From Clostridia bacterium (GTDB lineage Bacteria; Bacillota; Clostridia; Oscillospirales; Acutalibacteraceae): a stretch of DNA of 58,438 nt. The notes under the pieces were generated by a model. The model worked only from the letters and a program-made list of their open reading frames with translations. It had not been told where the DNA came from and did no database searches. A program made the translations under genes and the position numbers. Below are positions 7,376 through 14,881 of this stretch, in pieces (the first letter of the stretch is position 1; each line of letters begins with the position of its first letter). Location of the stretch: positions 1 through 58,438 of the forward strand of contig JAFQBE010000001.1 of the NCBI GenBank assembly GCA_017416765.1. Reading direction: 5' to 3'.

Positions 7376-7443
7376 CATATCAGAGGAGATACAGTTTTAT
7401 ATCGCAGGCAACAGCAATTTAAGCAAGTAAGGATTGATACAAA

Positions 7444-8151
7444 ATGAACATTAAAATAATGAGCTATAACACACAGCACTGCCTTAATTTCATCACGCGT
7501 GAAATAGATTTTGATATAATAACCGATACAATTAAAAAATGCGGTGCGGATATAATAGGTTTGCAGGAAATGCGCGGTGAAGGCGACAGAGCGGATTATA
7601 CCGCACAGACTGAAACGCTGGCAGAAAAGCTGGGCTTTAATTATTACTTTGCCGAGGCTATACGCATTGGCGGTACAAACCCCTACGGCAATGCCGTGCT
7701 TTCGCGCTATCCTATAATTTCTGCCGAAACTGTTCCTATTCCTGACCCTGCAGTTAAAAAATATGACCAAAATTATGAAACGCGCTGCTTGATGAAAGCA
7801 AAAATTGATGTCGGCGGCGGTATAAATGTGCTGGTAAGCCATTTCGGGCTTAACCCCGATGAGCAGGAAAATGCAGTTAAAACTGTTGTTGCTAATCTGC
7901 CAAAAGAAAAATGTGTGCTGATGGGCGATTTTAATATGCAGCCCGATAACGAAAATTTAGCCCCGATAAAGCAAAGGCTCTGCGATACTGCAGAAAAATT
8001 TGATTCGCCAAAACTCAGCTTTCCGTCCGATATCCCGAGAGTAAAAATTGATTACATATTTGTAAGCTCCGACCTGACTGTAGCCGATGCGGATATCCCC
8101 GCAATCGTATCCTCCGACCACCGACCGCATGTTGCAACGATAAATATCTGA
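7444..8151 (+). CDS. Endonuclease/exonuclease/phosphatase-fold metal-dependent hydrolase
   Basis: 235 residues, the normal size of the family. Signature positions are all present: YNTQH (Asn metal/phosphate site near 8-12), IIGLQEMR (Glu near 41), GNAVLSRYP, LVSHFGL, MGDFNMQP (Asp/Asn pair near 160) and SSDHRPH near the C terminus. The fold covers DNases, sphingomyelinases and phosphoinositide phosphatases; with no signal peptide this is a cytoplasmic phosphodiesterase of unknown substrate. In gut bacteria such genes often lie beside glycan genes, as here. It is monocistronic, converging on the WbsX-like gene at a shared terminator. Confidence 0.85.
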   Translation: MNIKIMSYNTQHCLNFITREIDFDIITDTIKKCGADIIGLQEMRGEGDRADYTAQTETLAEKLGFNYYFAEAIRIGGTNPYGNAVLSRYPIISAETVPIPDPAVKKYDQNYETRCLMKAKIDVGGGINVLVSHFGLNPDEQENAVKTVVANLPKEKCVLMGDFNMQPDNENLAPIKQRLCDTAEKFDSPKLSFPSDIPRVKIDYIFVSSDLTVADADIPAIVSSDHRPHVATINI

Positions 8152-8158
8152 ATTAAAA

Positions 8159-8204
8159 ATCTCCTTGTAACTGCAAAATCGGTTACAAGGAGATTACTTT
8201 TTTA
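8159..8204. terminator. Bidirectional terminator between convergent genes
   Basis: ATCTCCTTGTAAC (8159-8171) pairs perfectly with GTTACAAGGAGAT (8182-8194). T-rich sequence follows on both sides (8198-8204; A-run 8154-8159 in complement). Confidence 0.85.
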
Positions 8205-8206
8205 TA

Positions 8207-9331
8207 TTATTCCGTAAATACTTCTTTTATCGCTTCAAGGTAGCTGTAGCCGTAGAGGTCATCGGGCTGGAGGTAGCTTGTTTCCGTCCATTCGTTCCAG
8301 CTGTTTACGGTTATGAACGGCGCTTTCATTATGCCATTGCTGATTGATTTGTCTGTGAAGGTTTTTATCATTTCACAGGCGGCTTTGAAGTTTTCAGGTG
8401 TGTTGTTTTCTACAACGCCGGGTATAAATTTGTTAAATCTCACATTGTTATCCCAGCCGACGGAAATGTTGGGGTAGAAGGGGAGGTTAAGCTTTTGGCT
8501 GTCGCTTGTAATTCTTTCGGTGTATTCAGCGGTAAGGTCGGTATAATCGCCGTCAAATCTTACCGAACAGCCCCAGTTGTAGCTTGTTACAGAATCAATA
8601 CCGAGGTAATCGTAAAGCTCTGAAGCGGTTTTACCTTTGCAGACATCACTGTCATCAAGCCAGTTGAAAATATTGTTGCCCCAATGAACAACCTGAAAAT
8701 GCAGACCTTTAAAACCTGCTTCAACGGTTTTTCGGCGGAATTCTTCAATGCCTTTTTTGCAGCTTTGAGTTGTGCCGAAGGTGCGGATAAAATTATCAAA
8801 ATCAAAAACCATGTATACGGGACAGCCATCAATCATGTAGTAGTTTTCACGGCTGAAATATTTTTCAATTGTTCGGTTGCAGATGTTTGAAAAAATTTCG
8901 GGCGTTACAACACCGCGCCAGATTACGGTTGAAAGGTCATTGTCAGAATTACGCTTATCCCAAAGGTGGGTTGCATCATGGTTTGCCCACATGAGCATGA
9001 ATTTCATTTCCGTATTGTTGCGTGCTTTAAGGAAACCGTCATTCAGGCAGTTTTCAAGAAACGGACGGTTATCGTACCAGTACCAATCATAAATAAACAC
9101 ATTTACGCCGTGGGATACTGCGCAGTCAATCTGCATTTCCATAATGCGGCTGTCTGCTTCGTTTACATAGCCCCAGGTCGGTATTCTCGGCCAGCGGCAG
9201 CCCTTGTAGCCTTTGTTGGTCATTGCTTTTACGGTCTGCCATTCGCCGTAGCCTTCAGGCCAGAAAATGCGCGTGCGGGGTTCATCTCCCGTATATGACG
9301 GCCAGATAAATGCCGCTATATCGTATTTCAT
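8207..9331 (-). CDS. WbsX / GH99-like glycan-active protein
   Basis: 374 residues. The sequence opens MKYDIAAFIWPSYTGDEPRTR and has VNVFIYDWYWYDNRPFLE, MLMWANHD, and a C-terminal ITVNSWNEWTE. These are hallmarks of the WbsX family (often labelled glycosyltransferase), whose TIM-barrel is related to GH99 endo-mannosidase. Being alone among plant-glycan genes and lacking a signal peptide, it more likely hydrolyses an internalised oligosaccharide than builds O-antigen, by inference. ATG 9331 is chosen: GGAGG (9339-9343) is 7 bases away, whereas ATG 9337 is 1 base away. The promoter contains a 16-bp palindromic operator, indicating repressor control. Confidence 0.75.
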   Translation of the reverse strand: MKYDIAAFIWPSYTGDEPRTRIFWPEGYGEWQTVKAMTNKGYKGCRWPRIPTWGYVNEADSRIMEMQIDCAVSHGVNVFIYDWYWYDNRPFLENCLNDGFLKARNNTEMKFMLMWANHDATHLWDKRNSDNDLSTVIWRGVVTPEIFSNICNRTIEKYFSRENYYMIDGCPVYMVFDFDNFIRTFGTTQSCKKGIEEFRRKTVEAGFKGLHFQVVHWGNNIFNWLDDSDVCKGKTASELYDYLGIDSVTSYNWGCSVRFDGDYTDLTAEYTERITSDSQKLNLPFYPNISVGWDNNVRFNKFIPGVVENNTPENFKAACEMIKTFTDKSISNGIMKAPFITVNSWNEWTETSYLQPDDLYGYSYLEAIKEVFTE

Positions 9332-9366
9332 GTTCATGCCTCCGTTTCCTGCTTTGTTGTGTTTTC

Positions 9367-9395
9367 AGTATAGCATAGATGTTTGCAAACATCAA
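9367..9395 (-). promoter_or_regulatory. Promoter with palindromic operator for the WbsX-like gene
   Basis: In complement: TTGATG (9395-9390), 17-base spacer, TATACT (9372-9367). The perfect palindrome GATGTTTGCAAACATC (9378-9393) overlaps the -35 box and spacer, the usual place for a LacI/GntR-type repressor site. Confidence 0.75.
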
Positions 9396-9455
9396 GAAAT
9401 ATTGCTTTGTGATTAATGTTTGTTCACGAATTTTCAAATACTTTCACGATTATGC

Positions 9456-9522
9456 TTGACAATTGTTAACGATTGTGCTATATTATGCTTGTAAAAACTG
9501 TTGCAACGGCAATAATCGTTAA
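9456..9522 (+). promoter_or_regulatory. Promoter and inverted-repeat operator of the DeoR-type gene
   Basis: TTGACA (9456-9461), 17 bases, TATATT (9479-9484). TTAACGATT (9466-9474) inside the spacer is inverted as AATCGTTAA at 9514-9522, just before the ribosome site. Two half sites 48 bp apart suggest looping or cooperative autorepression. Confidence 0.7.
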
Positions 9523-9541
9523 TAAAAAGGAGCGCGAATTT

Positions 9542-10312
9542 ATGTTTATTGAAGAAAGACATCAGGAAATACTTAGAATATTAACCGAAAAGGGAAGAAT
9601 ATCCAATTCCGAAATACAGGAGAAGTTTCAGGTAAGCTACGATTCGGCAAAAAGAGATTTAAGACTGCTTGAAGAACAAGGGCTTCTGAAAAGAACCCAC
9701 GGCGGTGCAATTCCCGCAAGGCAGATTGGCTCAAATGTAATCAAAAACCTTTCACCTGATGAAAGAGTTGCAGAAGTCAAGGGAAATTATCTTGCAATAG
9801 CAAAGGAAGCTGTTAAGACTATTGAAGAAAATGATGTTGTTTACATAACTAATGCGAGCGTCGGCTACCTTATAGCGAAAAATATGGGAGAGGTTTGCTG
9901 TACCGTTGTCACAAATTCAATTTCAATTGCCGAGGAGCTGCGCAAAAAAGAAAAAATAACCGTTATTCTTGCCGGCGGCGAAATGCAGGCAAACGGCTGC
10001 TTTTACGACAGCTTTGCATTATCGCTAATTAACAGGCTGCGTTTTGACAAATGCTTCGTGACATCAGCTTGTGTTTCCGCAAAGTTCGGACTTTCTATTC
10101 AAAAATCAAGAAGTGTTGAATTGACAAACGCTGTAATAAACAATTCAAAAGCGGCTTACGGTTTATATCCGGTTGAAAAAATCGGCTTTGATTCAGTGAT
10201 CAGCATTTGTCCTGCAAATAAGCTTAAAGTTATTATAACCGATACCGAAACTTCAGAAGAAGATTTAACTTCGTTTGAAGAACTCGGTATTAAAATAAAA
10301 ATAGCAGAGTAA
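9542..10312 (+). CDS. DeoR-family sugar-metabolism repressor
   Basis: 256 residues. The N-terminal DeoR winged helix (FIEERHQEILRILTEKGRI; SYDSAKRDLRLLEEQGLL; HGGAIP) is followed by a DeoRC effector domain of the ISOCOT fold with VYITNASVGYLIA, VVTNSISIAEEL and VILAGGEM. Members sense phosphorylated sugars. ATG 9542 follows AAGGAGCG; upstream codons of the longer frame overlap the promoter. It is transcribed divergently from the WbsX-like gene, so it may control that gene, though the palindromes in the two promoters differ. The paired TTAACGATT sites point to autorepression. Confidence 0.85.
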   Translation: MFIEERHQEILRILTEKGRISNSEIQEKFQVSYDSAKRDLRLLEEQGLLKRTHGGAIPARQIGSNVIKNLSPDERVAEVKGNYLAIAKEAVKTIEENDVVYITNASVGYLIAKNMGEVCCTVVTNSISIAEELRKKEKITVILAGGEMQANGCFYDSFALSLINRLRFDKCFVTSACVSAKFGLSIQKSRSVELTNAVINNSKAAYGLYPVEKIGFDSVISICPANKLKVIITDTETSEEDLTSFEELGIKIKIAE

Positions 10313-10315
10313 ATA

Positions 10316-10357
10316 AACCATCCGCAATGATAACAAAATGTATCGTTGCGGATGGTT
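10316..10357. terminator. Bidirectional terminator
   Basis: AACCATCCGCAATGATA (10316-10332) is repeated in inverse at 10341-10357 with one mismatch, between convergent genes. Confidence 0.75.
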
Positions 10358-10360
10358 CGA

Positions 10361-10945
10361 TTATATCTTCTTTTTCATAAGTCCGTGTTTATTACAGTAA
10401 AAATAGAGGCAGCCTTTGCCGCGCAGTTGAAGTCGGGTCTCTGCGTTGCCCTCGGGATAGAATTTGACAAAATGCACTTTATCCGATGTCAGGTGGGCAA
10501 TAAAGGAAATAAAATGTGTTTTTGTCATTTCGTGGTTTACGGTTATGAAATACTCGTCTTCAACCTTTTCAATTTTTATTTCATGCGCTTCGTCGGCTTC
10601 TTCCGCGTCAAGCGGTGGCAGAGCTATTCCGCAGCAGCTTATGACGGCGTCACCCGTTGTGCGTATAATGTTTCCGCACACAGGGCAGACATAAAATTTT
10701 GAACGCAGAATATTTGACGAAATGTTTTTGTTTATAACCGTATCGCCCGAAATAAGCTCCATTACCGAAACACCGAGTGCTTTAGCGAGCGGTTCAATCA
10801 GCGAAATATCAGGCAAGCCCTTGGCAGTTTCCCATTTTGATACGGCTTTGCTGCTGACACCTATCTGCTCTGCAAGTTGATTTTGCGTAAGTCCTTTGAT
10901 TTCACGCAGGCATTTTATTGTTGCACCTGTTATATAGTTATCCAT
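10361..10945 (-). CDS. XRE helix-turn-helix fused to a desulfoferrodoxin-like (superoxide reductase) module
   Basis: 194 residues. Residues 8-62 are a cro/CI helix-turn-helix (QNQLAEQIGVSSKAVSKWET). Residues 85-110 form a desulforedoxin-like Cys knot: Cys87, Cys90, Cys104, Cys105. Residues 118-194 match the superoxide reductase core: His121 in EAHEIKIEKV, His138 and His144 in VNHEMTKTHF, and Cys184/His187 in YCNKHG, which together make the four-His one-Cys iron site. All ligands are kept, so this could be a working superoxide reductase or a sensor in which superoxide or iron status controls DNA binding. RBS AAGGTG precedes ATG 10945. It is monocistronic. Similar fusions are, from memory, annotated simply as HTH proteins. 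Confidence 0.8.
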   Translation of the reverse strand: MDNYITGATIKCLREIKGLTQNQLAEQIGVSSKAVSKWETAKGLPDISLIEPLAKALGVSVMELISGDTVINKNISSNILRSKFYVCPVCGNIIRTTGDAVISCCGIALPPLDAEEADEAHEIKIEKVEDEYFITVNHEMTKTHFISFIAHLTSDKVHFVKFYPEGNAETRLQLRGKGCLYFYCNKHGLMKKKI

Positions 10946-11050
10946 AGCCGGTTCACCTTCATTTTGTTACTTTACAGCTATTATAATTCAACGAAGAAGA
11001 ATTTACAATCTACGCTGCGTGGAGTGGATTTATTTCTTTTTGGAAAAAAG

Positions 11051-11079
11051 TTGTTGTTTTCCTCCTTTTATGATATAAT
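11051..11079 (+). promoter_or_regulatory. Promoter of the TraX-like gene
   Basis: TTGTTG (11051-11056), 17 bases, TATAAT (11074-11079); AAAGGAG follows at 11086-11092. Confidence 0.65.
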
Positions 11080-11101
11080 CTTTAAAAAGGAGTGAATGGA
11101 A

Positions 11102-11881
11102 ATGAAAGTGAATACAAAACCCGGGCTTCCGACTAACAGCCCGTTAATCAAAATTCCGTTTGGTGGCTTGACCTCCAATATGCTAAGAACAATTGCAGTT
11201 GTACTGATGCTCAGCGACCACATATGGGCAACCGTAATGAGCTTTGGCAACTGGATGACATACATAGGCAGAATGGCATTTCCCATATTTGCTTTTCAGA
11301 TTGCGGAAGGCTTTGTTCATACATCAAATTTTAAAAAATACGCTTTGCGCCTCTTAGGCTTTGCGGTAATTACTGAAATTCCGTTCAATCTTTTTTACAG
11401 CAGCCGCTGGTTTAACCCATATCATCAGAACGTGCTGTTTACGCTTTTGCTGGGTTTGCTTGCAATATCGGTTATAGATAAAGCAAGAAAGAAGCTTACG
11501 GTTAAAACGGTTGCGCTGTCTGTGCTTTGGCTTTTGCTGATTTGCGTTGTATCGGTTCTCGGCTTTGTTGATTACGGCTTTACGGGAATGATTACGGTGG
11601 TAATGTTCTATCTGCTGAGGGATTTCCCGTTTGCGTGGTTGGCTCAGCTTGTGGCAATGGTACTTATCAATATAGTGTTCTTTGAAGGTCAGGTTGTTCC
11701 GGTTGAAATCTTCGGAAAAATGTTTGAAATACCCACCCAGGGCTATGCTGTTTTTGCGCTGATACCAATATGGCTTTACGGCGGCAGAAAAGGTCGTTCA
11801 AGCAAAATTATGCAGTACGGTTTCTATGCCTTCTATCCCGTACATATGCTGATACTTTATCTTATAAAATACTTTGCATAA
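11102..11881 (+). CDS. TraX-family membrane protein
   Basis: About 259 residues with 7-8 predicted membrane segments. TraX features are visible: MLRTIAVVLMLSDHIW near the N terminus, IGRMAFPIFAFQIAEGF, and the C-terminal YGFYAFYPVHMLILYLIK. TraX N-acetylates pilin in F plasmids; chromosomal Firmicutes homologues are probable membrane acyltransferases acting on surface polymers or pilin-like proteins, which is inference. ATG 11102 is 9 bases after GGAG; ATG 11096 is 3 bases after and less likely. It is a single gene between its own promoter and terminator. Confidence 0.85.
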   Translation: MKVNTKPGLPTNSPLIKIPFGGLTSNMLRTIAVVLMLSDHIWATVMSFGNWMTYIGRMAFPIFAFQIAEGFVHTSNFKKYALRLLGFAVITEIPFNLFYSSRWFNPYHQNVLFTLLLGLLAISVIDKARKKLTVKTVALSVLWLLLICVVSVLGFVDYGFTGMITVVMFYLLRDFPFAWLAQLVAMVLINIVFFEGQVVPVEIFGKMFEIPTQGYAVFALIPIWLYGGRKGRSSKIMQYGFYAFYPVHMLILYLIKYFA

Positions 11882-11887
11882 TATTTA

Positions 11888-11921
11888 AATCCCGCTATTG
11901 TAAAAACAGCGGGATTTTTTT
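11888..11921 (+). terminator. Intrinsic terminator of the TraX-like gene
   Basis: AATCCCGCT (11888-11896) pairs with AGCGGGATT (11908-11916), then a T-run to 11921. Confidence 0.85.
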
Positions 11922-11924
11922 CGT

Positions 11925-11955
11925 TAAAAAACCGCCCTGCAAAATGCAAGGCGGT
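11925..11955 (-). terminator. Intrinsic terminator of the leftward secreted-protein gene
   Basis: ACCGCC (11931-11936) pairs with GGCGGT (11950-11955) with extra CTGC/GCA pairing; the A-run 11926-11930 gives the T-run in complement. Confidence 0.75.
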
Positions 11956-11963
11956 AAACGGGA

Positions 11964-12620
11964 TTATTCTTTTAAGTCTTTCGGGTTTACGGGGTCAGCC
12001 TCTACAAGTGTTGCATCGGGACCGACACCTATCTGCTTGAAGCAGTCACTCTTTTTAGCTTTAATCATTTCAAAGCCTACAATACTGCATTCGGGCTTGA
12101 GCAGCATCTGTATCTGTGTGAGGAAGGGGAAACCGAGGTAAGCGATGTTGTTTCCGGGAACGGTGTTCCATACTCCGAGTGCGAAGTAAGCACAGTTGAG
12201 CAGGTATGACCATGTGCCGCTGTAAAGAATTTTGTTGCTTACAGCTTCAAGCTGCTCCTGCGTGAGGTCCTTGCTCAGGTAAATGTAGCTGTCAAGTGCG
12301 GAATTTTTGTAGCGCCATGCTTCAACATTGTAGTAAAGACCGCGGCCGTCCATAATCTGGTAACCGTATGTACCGCAGGAAACGCCCTTGCCCTTCTTTA
12401 CTGTGTAGGCACCGACTGTGATTGAGTGGTTGGTAAGGTTTTCAATATAAATCCAGGTGTGACCGGACATATTTGAGTACCTTTCCTTGTGGCCGAGATA
12501 CATTCTGGCAACAATCTCTTCTCCCTCTGCTTCGTCAGCAGCATTGGTAGGAAGCACGAAAATGCCCATGAGCAGGGTCAATGCAAGTAAAACTGCAAAA
12601 ATTTTTCTAAAGTTTTTCAT
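11964..12620 (-). CDS. Secreted protein with permuted papain-like (NlpC/YiiX-type) features
   Basis: 218 residues from ATG 12620, which follows AAAGGAG at good spacing; the longer frame upstream has none. A classic signal peptide (KNFRKIFAVLLALTLLMGIF, cleaved near TNAADEA) is present. The mature part has GHTWIYIEN (His near 52) early and LLNCAYFALGVWN (Cys near 143) late. A His-then-Cys order is typical of circularly permuted NlpC/P60 or LRAT-like cysteine amidases. If correct, it would cleave amide or lipid ester bonds at the cell surface. No cell-wall-binding repeat is seen. The assignment is tentative. Confidence 0.6.
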   Translation of the reverse strand: MKNFRKIFAVLLALTLLMGIFVLPTNAADEAEGEEIVARMYLGHKERYSNMSGHTWIYIENLTNHSITVGAYTVKKGKGVSCGTYGYQIMDGRGLYYNVEAWRYKNSALDSYIYLSKDLTQEQLEAVSNKILYSGTWSYLLNCAYFALGVWNTVPGNNIAYLGFPFLTQIQMLLKPECSIVGFEMIKAKKSDCFKQIGVGPDATLVEADPVNPKDLKE

Positions 12621-12726
12621 ATTCTTCTCCTTTCTTATTTCCCATGGTAGTATAACACAATAGAGTTTCCGTGTCAATTTATAATAAAAGAAAATAACAA
12701 AAAATTATATCAGAATACTGTCGGTA

Positions 12727-12755
12727 TTGAATTTCAGCGAAATTGAGTATATAAT
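12727..12755 (+). promoter_or_regulatory. Promoter of the PnuC-like gene
   Basis: TTGAAT (12727-12732), 17 bases, TATAAT (12750-12755). The leader is under 35 bases, too short for a riboswitch. Confidence 0.65.
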
Positions 12756-12779
12756 GCTCGGTAAGCCGAAAAATGATTA

Positions 12780-13493
12780 ATGGGGGTCCGGGTCTTGCAG
12801 AAAGCAACCATAAAACAAAAGCTGACAAAAAAAGATATGGCAATTTTTGTGCTGCTTGGAATTACAGCGGTGCTGATTACCGTTGCGGGTATTTATTATC
12901 GTCAGAGCTTTCTGCGTATTTTGCCGCTTTATATTTCAATTGTAATATCAATGCTGCAAACACGCGTTAACCGCTTTGCATACTTGATGGGCGGAATGAA
13001 TTCAATACTTTACGGTGCGGTTTACATATATTATAAGCTGTACGGTGCTGCCTTTTCTGCCTTGCTTTTTTCATTCCCTATACAGATTCTGACCTTTATC
13101 CGCTGGAATAAGCATAAGCGCGGCAATTCAACCGCTTTGCGTAAATTGAGTAACAAGCAAAGGGTGTGTATTATACTCGGGTATTCGGCTTCGTTGGCGG
13201 TAATGTGGTTTCTGCTTCCGCTTATAGGTTCACAGTATGTTTTCCTTGACAGTGCAACAACTCTGTTGGGTATACTTATTTATTTCCTCACTATGTTCGC
13301 TTATATAGAATACACATCTTTTATGCTTGTCAACTGCACCATAACCACAGTTCTTTATATTACAATGCTCAAAGCTGAACCTGAAACAATGACATACCTG
13401 ATATATTCAATCTATTCGATTGTCTGTACGGCTTTTGCATTCTTTGAAGCAAGAAAGCTGTACAGAATACAGCAGAATGAAAACATGACATAA
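12780..13493 (+). CDS. PnuC-like vitamin/nucleoside transporter
   Basis: About 232-237 residues with seven predicted membrane helices, the PnuC arrangement. The central YLMGGMNSILYGAVYIYYKLYG, the FPIQILTFIRW motif and the closing IYSIYSIVCTAFAFFEARKLY match the PnuC fold used for nicotinamide riboside, thiamine, riboflavin or deoxynucleoside uptake by facilitated diffusion. The substrate cannot be assigned. The start is uncertain: ATG 12780 lacks a ribosome site, while TTG 12795 lies 8 bases after GGGGGT. It is followed directly by the promoter of the nucleotide-sugar operon. Confidence 0.8.
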   Translation: MGVRVLQKATIKQKLTKKDMAIFVLLGITAVLITVAGIYYRQSFLRILPLYISIVISMLQTRVNRFAYLMGGMNSILYGAVYIYYKLYGAAFSALLFSFPIQILTFIRWNKHKRGNSTALRKLSNKQRVCIILGYSASLAVMWFLLPLIGSQYVFLDSATTLLGILIYFLTMFAYIEYTSFMLVNCTITTVLYITMLKAEPETMTYLIYSIYSIVCTAFAFFEARKLYRIQQNENMT

Positions 13494-13495
13494 TG

Positions 13496-13524
13496 TTGAT
13501 TTAATTATATTAACATGATATAAT
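13496..13524 (+). promoter_or_regulatory. Promoter of the TviB/TviC operon
   Basis: TTGATT (13496-13501), 17 bases, TATAAT (13519-13524). The core lies in an AT-rich imperfect palindrome from TGTTGAT (13494-13500) to ATTAACA (13509-13515) that could be an operator. Confidence 0.65.
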
Positions 13525-13558
13525 TTTTAAAAATACTTTTTGAAAAAGAGTAACGATT

Positions 13559-14878
13559 ATGAAGCTTTATGACAGAATTATAAAAGGTGAAGAAAAAATC
13601 TCGCTGATAGGTCTTGGTTATGTAGGTATGCCTATTGCTGTTTCTTTTGCAAAAAAAGCAAAGGTCATAGGCTACGACCTGAATGAAAAAAAGATTGAGC
13701 TTTACAAAAACGGCATTGACCCGACTCTTGAAGTCGGCGATGAAGCTATAAAAAACACAACGGTTGAATTTACCGCCGATGAAACGAAGCTGCGTGAGGC
13801 GAAATTTCATATAGTCGCCGTACCTACACCCGTAAATGCTGACCATACACCGGACCTTGCTCCTGTTGAAGCTGCTTCAGAAATCCTTGGCAGAAACCTG
13901 ACACGGGGAAGCATTGTGGTATACGAATCAACGGTGTATCCCGGCGTGACGGAAGAAGTCTGTGTACCGATACTTGAAAAGAAATCGGGACTGAAATGCG
14001 GTGTAGATTTCAAGGTTGGTTATTCACCTGAAAGGATAAATCCCGGCGACAAAGTTCACCGCCTTGAAACAATAGTCAAAATAGTTTCGGGTATGGACGC
14101 TGAAACTCTCGATACCGTAGCAAAGGTTTATGAGCTTGTGGTTGAAGCAGGGGTTCACCGCGCTGAAAGTATAAAGGTTGCGGAAGCGGCAAAGGTTATT
14201 GAAAACAGCCAGCGCGATATAAATATTGCGTTTATGAACGAGCTTTCGATAATTTTCAATAAAATGGGCATTGATACAAAGGCTGTGCTTGAGGCAGCGG
14301 GAACAAAGTGGAATTTTCTTAAATTTTCCCCCGGTCTTGTCGGCGGACATTGCATAGGTGTTGACCCGTATTACCTTACCTATAAGGCTGAACAGATTGG
14401 TTACCACAGCCAGGTTATTCTGGCGGGCCGCCGTATCAACGACGATATGGGCAGGTATGTTGCAGAAAACACGGTTAAAAAACTTATTGCGGCAGGTGTT
14501 AATGTAAAGGATGCAAGGGTAGCAATACTCGGCTTTACCTTCAAAGAAAACTGTCCCGATACAAGAAACACCCGCGTTACAGATATTGTAAATGAGCTTG
14601 AAGAATACGGCATTACCCCTGCGGTAGCCGACCCTGTTGCCGATACGGCTGAAGCAAAGCAGCACTACGGCATTGATTTTGTCGGATTGAACGAAATCAG
14701 AAGCATGGATGCCGTTATTATTGCGGTAGCTCACGGTGAATTCTTAAAGCTCACGGCAGACGATATCGGCGCAATGTTTAAAGCAGAAGAAAACAAAAAC
14801 AGAGTTCTGATTGATGTCAAAGGTATACTCAATAAAAACGACTATACCGCGGCAGGCTATCAGTATTGGAGACTGTAA
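13559..14878 (+). CDS. UDP-N-acetylhexosamine 6-dehydrogenase (TviB/WbpO type)
   Basis: 439 residues. An N-terminal Rossmann domain has ISLIGLGYVGMPIA (NAD site, about 14-27). VVYESTVYPGVTEE and GYSPERINPGDK follow. The catalytic Cys lies in GGHCIGVDPYYLT (near 264), and the third domain begins near 325 with VAILGFTFKENCPDTRNT. It oxidises C6 of UDP-GlcNAc or UDP-GalNAc to the uronic acid using 2 NAD+. Size and motifs fit TviB/WbpO rather than UDP-glucose dehydrogenase, and the TviC/WbpP-like epimerase comes next (3-base gap), so the product is probably UDP-GalNAcA for capsule or cell-wall glycan. It is first gene of a four-gene operon. Confidence 0.9.
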   Translation: MKLYDRIIKGEEKISLIGLGYVGMPIAVSFAKKAKVIGYDLNEKKIELYKNGIDPTLEVGDEAIKNTTVEFTADETKLREAKFHIVAVPTPVNADHTPDLAPVEAASEILGRNLTRGSIVVYESTVYPGVTEEVCVPILEKKSGLKCGVDFKVGYSPERINPGDKVHRLETIVKIVSGMDAETLDTVAKVYELVVEAGVHRAESIKVAEAAKVIENSQRDINIAFMNELSIIFNKMGIDTKAVLEAAGTKWNFLKFSPGLVGGHCIGVDPYYLTYKAEQIGYHSQVILAGRRINDDMGRYVAENTVKKLIAAGVNVKDARVAILGFTFKENCPDTRNTRVTDIVNELEEYGITPAVADPVADTAEAKQHYGIDFVGLNEIRSMDAVIIAVAHGEFLKLTADDIGAMFKAEENKNRVLIDVKGILNKNDYTAAGYQYWRL

Positions 14879-14881
14879 ATT

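Noticed and set aside
8207-9331. Assigning the WbsX-like gene to O-antigen synthesis
   Set aside because: It is far from the glycan-synthesis operons and sits with plant-glycan enzymes; the GH99-like hydrolase reading fits better.
14024-14734. 236-residue leftward ORF inside the TviB-like gene
   Set aside because: Antisense shadow of a clear dehydrogenase with intact motifs; no ribosome site.
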